A DNA stretch of 5,148 nucleotides from assembly GCA_028717765.1 (NCBI GenBank), contig JAQUNE010000107.1, positions 1 through 5,148 of the forward strand, read 5' to 3'. Source of the DNA: Candidatus Omnitrophota bacterium (GTDB taxonomy: Bacteria > Omnitrophota > Koll11 > Gygaellales > Profunditerraquicolaceae). The notes below the pieces were generated by a model. The model searched no databases and was not told where the DNA came from. It saw only the letters and a program-made list of their open reading frames with translations. Shown piece after piece: positions 1 through 5,070 of this stretch (the first letter of the stretch is position 1; every line of letters begins with the position of its first letter). A program made the position numbers and the translations under genes.

Positions 1-373
1 TATTAATACCTTTATCTTCCAGCGTTAAAACACCCGGCAGGCGGATTAAAGATTCTGCGCTGAGTTCGTTTTTTAAACGGAATTGTTTCTCTATCCCCTT
101 AAGGACCACGGCATATTTTTGCAACAAGTTCTGGTTAATACAAATATCGCTTGCCGGCACTGCGTTGATATTTACCACGCAAGTTACTCTGCCTCTTCTT
201 AGCCGCGCTTCAATAGCTTTTTTAATCTTCTCTTCCAACGGCAGAAACCCCTCGGGCAGATGCAGGACAATTTCCAGGAATTTATGGTTAGTGCTCCTTA
301 ATTCTACGTTGATTTTTCCGAAGAGGCCGTTCTTGATTTCGCCTCCTCCAAATCCCGTCATGCTCACAACCAT
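1..373 (-). CDS. yicC: YicC/YloC-family endoribonuclease, N-terminal part (runs off the left edge)
   Basis: This is the N-terminal 124 codons of a YicC-family protein; the 3' part lies outside the window. Members of this family (YicC, YloC) are endoribonucleases acting in RNA turnover and are usually a little under 300 residues. The sequence shows the family's signature start, MVVSMTGFG, followed by the N-terminal domain with VELRSTNHKFLEI (residues 23-35), the LPLEEKIKKAIEARLRRGRV block (44-63) and LIRLPGVL (109-116). The first ATG (371-373) is preferred over the ATG four codons later because relatives normally carry a few residues before MTGFG. A good Shine-Dalgarno stretch, GGGGAG at 382-387, sits 8 bases upstream. 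The start is 22 bases after the ndk stop, so the gene is probably cotranscribed with parAB-ndk. Family identity is firm; the exact RNA target is unknown. Confidence 0.93.
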   Translation of the reverse strand, partial: MVVSMTGFGGGEIKNGLFGKINVELRSTNHKFLEIVLHLPEGFLPLEEKIKKAIEARLRRGRVTCVVNINAVPASDICINQNLLQKYAVVLKGIEKQFRLKNELSAESLIRLPGVLTLEDKGIN

Positions 374-380
374 TATGTTC

Positions 381-390
381 TCTCCCCTCT
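381..390 (-). promoter_or_regulatory. Ribosome binding site of the yicC gene
   Basis: On the minus strand this reads AGAGGGGAGA, with its GGGGAG core 8 bases before the ATG at 373. It supports that start over the internal ATG at 361. It lies in the 22-base gap after ndk. Confidence 0.75.
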
Positions 391-395
391 TTTTC

Positions 396-899
396 TTAAA
401 TCCAGGCCTTGGACTTGATTTTTTCTTGCACAATATTTTTCGCCGGGTATAAATCTACGATAATCTCTTCCGGCTTAAACCAGAGTTTTATTTCCCGTTC
501 AGCTTCCGACGGATTTGAAGAAACATGAATTACATTTTCATAGACGCCCGCGGTAGTAATCCTGCCGTATGATCCACGGATAGATGTTGATTCTGCTTCT
601 TCCGGATTGGTCGCGCCGGCGAGCTGCCGGCATTTAGTAATTGCATCCTCTCCGTAATAAACCAATGCCATTACTTTGCGCCGGTCATGCAACTCACCCT
701 GCAAGTATTGAATCAGCTCTTTGAAAAAAGGCTTATCTTTAAGGTGCCTATAATGTTCCTCGGCCACTTCTTTGGAGACGCGCGACATTTTTGCTGCCAC
801 AATTTCTAATTTTGTCTCGGAAAGCCGGGTAAGAATATTGCCGGTAAGGGATTTTTTCAACCCATCGGGCTTTATTAAAATTAAAGTTGCCTGGTTCAT
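396..899 (-). CDS. ndk: Nucleoside diphosphate kinase
   Basis: Ndk transfers the gamma-phosphate of an NTP to NDPs through a phosphohistidine intermediate, balancing (d)NTP pools in the cytoplasm. All key residues of the fold are visible by comparison with the human enzyme: Lys10 in KPDG (10-13), Tyr50, Arg91, Thr97 in ATNP, Arg108 in SIRGSY, Asn122, the nucleophile His125 in NVIH, and Glu136, which supports the histidine. It is 167 residues, longer than the usual 140-150. Part of the excess is a short charged insertion near residues 70-75 (LHDRRK) and part is a C-terminal extension after residue 145. The active-site loop reads H-V-S-S rather than the common H-G-S-D. The start codon overlaps the parB stop as ATGA, and a strong AGGAGG lies 9 bases upstream, so it is translationally linked to parB. 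Confidence 0.96.
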   Translation of the reverse strand: MNQATLILIKPDGLKKSLTGNILTRLSETKLEIVAAKMSRVSKEVAEEHYRHLKDKPFFKELIQYLQGELHDRRKVMALVYYGEDAITKCRQLAGATNPEEAESTSIRGSYGRITTAGVYENVIHVSSNPSEAEREIKLWFKPEEIIVDLYPAKNIVQEKIKSKAWI

Positions 900-1750
900 G
901 TAGTGTTTCCTCCTCTGATTTTCTTGGCGATTCTCTGCAAATCTTCCTCTGAATAAAATTCAATAGCAATGTGGCCGCGTTTTTTATTTTTACTGATCCG
1001 GACTTTTGTTGCCAACAGATGCTGTAATTCTTCTTCTAAAACAGCAACAAAAGGTTCGCGGTTAGCTACGCGCATCTTTTGTTTGGATAATTTTGGCCGG
1101 TGCATTTTTACCAGGCTTTCCAACTCACGCACTGATAAACCCTTGGCAAGAATATCATGAGCCAGCCTGCGCTGCTGATTAGGATCCTCTATTTCCAGGA
1201 GCACCTTTCCATGAGCAAAAGAAATCCGGTTCTTACGGATATCTTCCTGAATTTCTTGCGGTAACTTCAATAACCGCAATGTGTTAGTAACTGTAACCCT
1301 CGCCTTGCCAAGTACCTCTGCCACGCGTTCCTGAGTTAAATTGAATTTATTAATCAAAAACTGAAACGCGCGTGCTTCTTCAATAGGATTTAATTCCTGC
1401 CTTTGAATATTTTCAATTAAAGACAACTCCAAAGAGTCCTGATCTTCCACGTTTTTTACAATAGCAGGGATTTGTTCCAATTGTAAAGCAGTAGCTGCGC
1501 GCAAGCGCCTTTCTCCGGCAATTAATTCATATGTGTCTCCGGTGCGCCTGACTAAAATCGGCTGGATTACTCCTTTTTCTTTTACAGACTGAATCAGTTC
1601 TTCCAGGCTTTGGCTGTCAAAATCTTCCCTCGGCTGAAAAGGATTTGGCCTAACTTGGCTCAATTTCAAAAACATAATTGTCTCTTTGGCCGAAGCATCT
1701 GTTTCCGGAATTAACGCGCTAATCCCTTTACCAAGAGCTCTTCTTTCCAT
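896..1750 (-). CDS. parB: Chromosome partitioning protein ParB (Spo0J family, CTP-dependent clamp)
   Basis: ParB loads at parS sites near the origin, slides on DNA as a CTP-gated clamp and stimulates ParA ATPase to drive origin segregation. At 284 residues it is of normal length. The N-terminal LGKGISALI (6-14) matches the ParA-interacting segment. The CTP-binding N domain shows NPFQPR (36-41), the GERR box (79-82, in LIAGERRLRAA) and ENIQRQELNPIEEA (113-126). A helix-turn-helix follows at about 137-162, with GKARVTVTNTLRLLKLP. The C-terminal dimerisation domain is the short segment from about 258 (GHIAIEFYSEEDLQRI). The start is the ATG two bases after the parA stop, with AAGGAG 7 bases upstream inside parA. 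It is the second gene of a classical parAB pair, and its TGA overlaps the ndk ATG. A chromosomal origin-type ParB is much more likely than a plasmid one, given rpmH-yidC nearby. Confidence 0.97.
   Translation of the reverse strand: MERRALGKGISALIPETDASAKETIMFLKLSQVRPNPFQPREDFDSQSLEELIQSVKEKGVIQPILVRRTGDTYELIAGERRLRAATALQLEQIPAIVKNVEDQDSLELSLIENIQRQELNPIEEARAFQFLINKFNLTQERVAEVLGKARVTVTNTLRLLKLPQEIQEDIRKNRISFAHGKVLLEIEDPNQQRRLAHDILAKGLSVRELESLVKMHRPKLSKQKMRVANREPFVAVLEEELQHLLATKVRISKNKKRGHIAIEFYSEEDLQRIAKKIRGGNTT
906..916 (-). promoter_or_regulatory. Strong ribosome binding site of ndk
   Basis: The minus strand reads AGAGGAGGAAA, containing a full AGGAGG (909-914) spaced 9 bases from the ndk ATG at 899. 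It lies inside the last codons of parB and fixes the ndk start within the ATGA overlap. Confidence 0.8.
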
Positions 1751-1752
1751 AA

Positions 1753-2550
1753 TTATTCTCCTTCAATTGCCTCAACTGGCAGATTGGACAATTTTATTCC
1801 CATTACTTCTTTGGCTAAGTCTTCGTATTTCTTGGCACCCAATGATTCTTTATCGTATAAAGCAACTGGCTTGCCATAGCTAGGAGCTTCGGTTAAACGA
1901 ATGCTGCGCGGAATTACTGTTTGATAAACTTTATTTTTAAAATGATTCTTTACTTCCTGCACCACCTCTTTAGTCAGATTAGTACGAAAATCCGCCATAG
2001 TTAATAATACGCCTTCAATATCTAAATTCGGATTAAGATTATCTTTCACAAGTTTAACAGTATTAATGAGTTGCGATACGCCTTCTAAAGCATAATATTC
2101 ACACTGCACCGGCACCAACACTGAATCAGCGGCACATAATGCATTAATGGTTAAAAGCCCTAATGATGGCGGAGAATCAATGATGATAAAATCAAAGTTA
2201 TCTCTTTCTTTGGCCAGAGCTCTTTTTAACCTATACTCTCTTCCTAAAGCGCTAACCAACTCTACTTCTGCGCCAGTAAGGTCCAAATTAGCAGGGGCTA
2301 AAAATAAACTGGGGATTGCTGTAGGCTGCAGGATTTCTTTAATATCCAGTTCCTCCAACAAAACATGGTAGGTGCTTTTTTTGATATTGTGTTTATTGAT
2401 ACCTGAACCGCTGGTAGCATTAGCTTGCGGATCAAGATCAACCAACAAGACTTTCTTGCCGGCTAAGGCTAAGTAGGCAGCTAAATTGATTGCCGAGGTA
2501 GTTTTACCTGTGCCGCCTTTTTGATTACAAACCGTGATAATTTTACCCAT
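1753..2550 (-). CDS. parA: Chromosome partitioning ATPase ParA (Soj family)
   Basis: ParA/Soj is a deviant-Walker ATPase that binds DNA non-specifically as an ATP dimer and moves ParB-parS complexes apart; Soj-type proteins also touch DnaA-controlled initiation. Its 265 residues are typical. Visible motifs are the deviant Walker A KGGTGKTT (11-18, with signature Lys11 and catalytic Lys16), Walker A' VLLVDLDPQAN (34-44), Walker B FIIIDSPPSLG (121-131), and the C-terminal DNA-binding and switch region IPRSIRLTEAPSYGKPV (213-229). It has no N-terminal helix-turn-helix extension, which separates it from P1-type plasmid ParAs. The start is clear because MGKIITVCNQKGG is the canonical N-terminus. 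The ATG shares one base with the stop of the upstream endonuclease (TAATG) and has only a weak AAGG about 11 bases upstream, so its translation may depend on coupling. Confidence 0.97.
   Translation of the reverse strand: MGKIITVCNQKGGTGKTTSAINLAAYLALAGKKVLLVDLDPQANATSGSGINKHNIKKSTYHVLLEELDIKEILQPTAIPSLFLAPANLDLTGAEVELVSALGREYRLKRALAKERDNFDFIIIDSPPSLGLLTINALCAADSVLVPVQCEYYALEGVSQLINTVKLVKDNLNPNLDIEGVLLTMADFRTNLTKEVVQEVKNHFKNKVYQTVIPRSIRLTEAPSYGKPVALYDKESLGAKKYEDLAKEVMGIKLSNLPVEAIEGE
1756..1763 (-). promoter_or_regulatory. Ribosome binding site of parB
   Basis: The minus strand reads AAGGAGAA within the last codons of parA. The AAGGAG core is 7 bases from the parB ATG at 1750, which supports that start. 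Confidence 0.75.
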
Positions 2551-3062
2551 TATTTCTTATGCCTTTTAAATGCCCTGCTTTGAGAATTTAAAATCGATAA
2601 TTTATCAGCTAGACTCCTAAGCGTATCATAATCAACCGCTCTGTAATGTTCTAATTTATGCATAACCATCTCTTTCCAAACTAGATACGCTGCATGTTTT
2701 TTTTTACTTTGCAAAGGATACTTATCGAAATGTTCGACTACTCTTTGTAATTCGTCAATTTTTGTTACTCTATAGTACGCCGAAGGCTGTGTAAAACCAC
2801 TATTTACGGTAGGTAGCGCTTCTTTACACCGATAAATAGTTCCCACATAATTCAAATATTCCTGGATATCTTCAATGATTTGTTGATTGTCTTCTCGTTG
2901 ACTAATCGAAAAATATAGCCCGAATGATCCTCCGCTTCTGCTATAAGTAAACGCTGCTTCTCCATCACAAAACCCTGTTACATACCAAGGATCTAGCATA
3001 TGAAAACCGACCCCATATTGAAAATGTTCTCCGTGAAAATGTTTCAACCCGCACATTTTCAC
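2550..3062 (-). CDS. Single-motif LAGLIDADG homing endonuclease
   Basis: This is a LAGLIDADG_1-type endonuclease of up to 170 residues. Proteins with one motif work as homodimers cutting long pseudo-palindromic DNA sites, which spreads their own gene. The motif is WYVTGFCDGEAAF (26-38), whose acidic residue Glu35 falls at the metal-binding position. Downstream blocks typical of the family are FSISQREDNQQIIEDIQEYL (51-70), YYRVTKIDELQRVVEHF (96-112) and DKYPLQSKKKHAAYLVWKE (113-131). Basic residues close the C-terminus. The start is uncertain: GTG at 3062, ATG at 3056 and ATG at 2999 (residue 22, MLDPWYV) are all possible. The first 21 residues look unlike the family and coincide with a hairpin, which favours 2999. 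It sits between the jag-like gene and parA, not inside an intron or an intein, so it appears free-standing. The frame is intact, so it may be active. Confidence 0.9.
   Translation of the reverse strand: MKMCGLKHFHGEHFQYGVGFHMLDPWYVTGFCDGEAAFTYSRSGGSFGLYFSISQREDNQQIIEDIQEYLNYVGTIYRCKEALPTVNSGFTQPSAYYRVTKIDELQRVVEHFDKYPLQSKKKHAAYLVWKEMVMHKLEHYRAVDYDTLRSLADKLSILNSQSRAFKRHKK
2697..2705 (-). repeat. Run of nine A on the coding strand inside the endonuclease
   Basis: Nine consecutive T on the plus strand give AAAAAAAAA in the mRNA, encoding the three lysines at residues 120-122. Such tracts are prone to replication or transcription slippage, which would frameshift the C-terminal part of the endonuclease. 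The frame is intact here. Confidence 0.8.
3019..3043 (+). repeat. Short direct repeat TGAAAATGTT, two copies
   Basis: TGAAAATGTT occurs at 3019-3028 and again at 3034-3043, 15 bases apart start to start. The second copy lies in the left arm of the hairpin. On the transcript this gives two copies of AACATTTTCA that could compete for pairing with the single GTGAAAATGT of the 5' arm. Confidence 0.7.
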
Positions 3063-3069
3063 GAGGAAC
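3026..3069 (-). repeat. Inverted repeat (17-bp arms, 10-base loop) at the 5' end of the endonuclease gene
   Basis: The left arm, GTTCTCCGTGAAAATGT (3026-3042), and the right arm, ACATTTTCACGAGGAAC (3053-3069), are inverted copies around the loop TTCAACCCGC. As RNA of the minus strand, 15 Watson-Crick pairs, one G-U pair and one mismatch form. The GTG at 3062 and ATG at 3056 lie in the 5' arm of the stem, so both would be sequestered. No U-tract follows, so it is not a standard terminator. It could be a translational control hairpin, a protein-binding palindrome or a trace of a mobile element end. Confidence 0.85.
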
Positions 3070-3090
3070 GTTGCTTTCTTATTTACCCTT

Positions 3091-3118
3091 ATTATCTAAA
3101 ATTCAGGCTGATTGTCAA
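3091..3118 (-). promoter_or_regulatory. Sigma70-type promoter upstream of the endonuclease-parAB genes
   Basis: On the minus strand a perfect -35 TTGACA (3113-3118) is separated by 16 bases from GATAAT (3091-3096), which matches five of six bases of the -10 consensus. Transcription would start near 3083-3085. The -35 box overlaps the TGA stop of the jag-like gene, so this would be an internal promoter giving the endonuclease, parA, parB, ndk and yicC their own transcript. The short leader runs directly into the hairpin at 3026-3069. The evidence is sequence match only. Confidence 0.65.
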
Positions 3119-3315
3119 GCCTTTTCTTTGTCTTTCCTCAGCGTAACTCGTATCTTAGCCAGCTTAGCACCTGGCATACCAAAAAGGCCTTTTTCTTCAT
3201 CAGAAAGCACTTCAATTTTTACTTTATCGCGGGGCAGCCTGAGTTCTTGTAAGGCTAGTTTAACTGCTTCTTCTACGGTTTTACCTTCAATTTCAATACT
3301 GGTTTTTTTGCTCAT
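3115..3315 (-). CDS. jag: Stand-alone Jag N-terminal domain protein (truncated Jag/KhpB)
   Basis: These 66 residues match the Jag_N domain: GKTVEEAVKLALQEL (11-25), then the loop KVKIEVLSDEEKGLFGMPGAK (31-51), holding the KGLFG motif, and a final beta strand LAKIRVTL. Full-length Jag (KhpB/EloR) continues with a KH and an R3H RNA-binding domain and exceeds 200 residues; neither is present here. The ORF ends in a basic tail, KDKEKA, and a TGA, and the following 50 bases encode no KH-like sequence. The ATG overlaps the yidC stop as ATGA and no clear Shine-Dalgarno is seen, so it is probably translated by coupling to yidC. The yidC-jag adjacency is classical and supports the assignment. It may be a natural short form or the residue of a truncation. 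Confidence 0.85.
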   Translation of the reverse strand: MSKKTSIEIEGKTVEEAVKLALQELRLPRDKVKIEVLSDEEKGLFGMPGAKLAKIRVTLRKDKEKA

Positions 3316-4835
3316 TTTGCTTTATTAATTTTAAACTGGTACAGAGCCATTAATAAGCTATTTACGAACCAATATAATACTAGCCCGGCAGGCATGCGGT
3401 AAAAAATCAAGCCGAATAATACCGGCATTACAATCAGCATGATTTTCTGCTGCTCAGCATGTTCGCCAGCCATAGAAGCTGAAGAAGCTTTTTGCTGAAA
3501 AAACATTACTATTGCCATAAGAATAGGCAATAAATTGAATTCATTGCTCACGACTGGTAAAGTCATTGGCAGCCGGAATAAGCGATCCGGCTCAGACAAA
3601 TCTTTAATCCATAAGAAATGCGCGCCTTTTAATGCAATGGACCGGGCCAAAGCCTGATAAAGAGCAAAAAAGATCGGCATTTGTAATAATAGAGGCAGGC
3701 ATCCGCCCAAAGGATTTACTTTATATTCACGATACAGCTCCAGGGTTGCTTTATGTAATTTTTGCGGGTTATCCTTATAGATTTTCTTTAATTCTTCAAT
3801 CCGCGGCTGCAAAGCTTGCATTGCTTTCATGGAGCGCATTTGTTTCAAGGTCAACGGATAGAGGAGAAAATATACCGCCACACTTAAAATTATAATTGCT
3901 AAACCCCAGTTATGCACCAGGCCATAAAAGAATCCCAGTAATTGTAAAAGCAGCTGAGAAATAAAATCAAAAAACCCATAATTAATTACGCTTACCCAAG
4001 CAGGATTTGCGGCTTTAATCATTCCTAAATCTTGTGGCCCCAAATAGATACGAAATTTTTGTTCAAAATTTTGACCTGGCGCTAGGATAACTTCTTTAGG
4101 GGCCAACCTTACTTCAGTTTCATTGGAATTAAGTTTATTAAGAATCACTGTTTGGCCTGCGCTCAGCGGCTCAACTATGTTACAAAAATATTGATCACGT
4201 ATTGCCACAAAACTAGGTTGTTCTACTGCCATATCTTTACGGCCATTAACATATGTTGTACGCAATAGTCCATTATTGGTAGTAGCTATAGCCACGTCCC
4301 TATAGCGCGCGGCGTCTGGATTTGTTTTAAAATCTAAAATGCCTATAGATAAAGGATAATGCACTGGTAAAGGGCTGGCAGAGTTATTTTGGACATTGAT
4401 TTCTAAGCCCATGGTATACTTAGACTTATCAATTAAAAAACGTTTAACAATCTTTTTATTTTGGTCAGAATGGACAAAAACAAGCTCATCGGGCGCACTA
4501 TTTACTTTTTTAAAGGAAAGATTTGGTTCCCCCAAAAGAAAAGCATCTTTTAGCAAAAATGTATGGTTACGATAGTTCTTAAAAATTACTTCACGGATAG
4601 CTGCTATTGACTCAATAAAGTTAATGTCTTTTTCTGGCTGGGCATACAACAGAGGGGGTACAATCATCACAGGGGGCATGTCTATTGCTGCAGTTGGCAA
4701 GGTTGAGCTTGGAGCCTGGACTTGTTCACTTTGGGCTGCTATAGGCACAATGGGCGGTTTTTTAGGTGATAAAGCTGACCATAGCAAAAGAATCACAATT
4801 GAAAGGGTTGTAGCTAAAACCAGGCGTTTTTCCAT
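3312..4835 (-). CDS. yidC: Membrane protein insertase YidC (Oxa1 family, long diderm form)
   Basis: YidC inserts and folds inner-membrane proteins, alone or with SecYEG. The 507 residues show an uncleaved N-terminal anchor (about 5-23, after MEKR) and a proline-rich linker. A periplasmic beta-rich domain follows to about residue 280, then the conserved insertase domain. Its helices are near 310-328, 378-398, 433-447, 465-480 and 483-500, with a charged cytoplasmic hairpin (MKAMQALQPRIEELKKIY) and the hallmark VNPLGGCLPLLLQMPIFFALY (373-393). C-terminal residues are basic (FKINKAK). The groove arginine found five residues before the YPLT proline in many homologues is Tyr322 here. The start ATG has GGAG 6 bases upstream and matches the usual MxKR N-terminus. 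It lies 19 bases after yidD and overlaps the jag-like start. Confidence 0.97.
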   Translation of the reverse strand: MEKRLVLATTLSIVILLLWSALSPKKPPIVPIAAQSEQVQAPSSTLPTAAIDMPPVMIVPPLLYAQPEKDINFIESIAAIREVIFKNYRNHTFLLKDAFLLGEPNLSFKKVNSAPDELVFVHSDQNKKIVKRFLIDKSKYTMGLEINVQNNSASPLPVHYPLSIGILDFKTNPDAARYRDVAIATTNNGLLRTTYVNGRKDMAVEQPSFVAIRDQYFCNIVEPLSAGQTVILNKLNSNETEVRLAPKEVILAPGQNFEQKFRIYLGPQDLGMIKAANPAWVSVINYGFFDFISQLLLQLLGFFYGLVHNWGLAIIILSVAVYFLLYPLTLKQMRSMKAMQALQPRIEELKKIYKDNPQKLHKATLELYREYKVNPLGGCLPLLLQMPIFFALYQALARSIALKGAHFLWIKDLSEPDRLFRLPMTLPVVSNEFNLLPILMAIVMFFQQKASSASMAGEHAEQQKIMLIVMPVLFGLIFYRMPAGLVLYWFVNSLLMALYQFKINKAK

Positions 4836-4841
4836 ATTTTA

Positions 4842-4845
4842 CTCC
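4842..4845 (-). promoter_or_regulatory. Ribosome binding site of yidC
   Basis: GGAG on the minus strand, 6 bases from the yidC ATG at 4835, in the 19-base gap after yidD. Confidence 0.6.
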
Positions 4846-4854
4846 ATAATTAGG

Positions 4855-5070
4855 TTATACCAAAGGATCGTCTACGGGCTGCCGGGAAAAAGGATGGCAT
4901 CTTAATAATCTTCCGGCAGCTAAAATACTTCCCTTGAAGAAACCGTACTTATTAATTGCTTGCGCGGCATATTCAGAACAACTGGGCACAAAACGGCAAC
5001 CGCAAGGCAATACTTGCCGTAAATACCTTTGGTAGTATTGAATCAGTTTTAGGGCAATGATTTTTGGCAT
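4855..5070 (-). CDS. yidD: Membrane protein insertion efficiency factor YidD
   Basis: YidD is a small protein attached to the inner membrane by an amphipathic N-terminal helix; it helps YidC-dependent insertion. At 71 residues it is of normal size. The N-terminal helix is MPKIIALKLIQYYQRYL, followed by the family signature CGCRFVPSCSEYAAQAI (23-39), then YGFFKGSILAAGRLLRCHP (42-60) and a DDPLV end. The conserved cysteines are at 25, 31 and 58. The ATG at 5070 is chosen because it aligns with usual starts; a TTG three codons upstream is also possible. The ATG shares one base with the rpmH stop (TAATG), so coupling to rpmH is likely. The usual intervening rnpA is absent. yidC follows 19 bases later. 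Confidence 0.95.
   Translation of the reverse strand: MPKIIALKLIQYYQRYLRQVLPCGCRFVPSCSEYAAQAINKYGFFKGSILAAGRLLRCHPFSRQPVDDPLV

Noticed and set aside
165..452. Plus-strand open frames, for example 165-452, 969-1160, 2147-2371, 3071-3328, 3632-3895 and 4624-4905
   Set aside because: All lie antisense to strongly supported minus-strand genes, have no recognisable domain and look like random open frames.
748..969. Minus-strand frame across the parB/ndk junction
   Set aside because: It is the out-of-frame reading of the parB C-terminus and the ndk N-terminus, both of which are unambiguous.
1613..1621. A TTGACA-like box inside parB as an internal promoter
   Set aside because: No acceptable -10 element is found at a 16-18 base spacing, and the bases encode the conserved region after NPFQPR.
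3026..3069. Inverted repeat as an intrinsic terminator after the Jag-N gene
   Set aside because: No U-tract follows the stem on the minus strand, the stem itself is AT-rich in its upper half, and the endonuclease frame continues through it.
2550..3118. Group I intron or intein around the endonuclease
   Set aside because: Neither flank is a split gene. parA starts with its canonical N-terminus directly after the endonuclease, and the Jag-N ORF ends in its own stop. I could not recognise a catalytic core or splice junctions.
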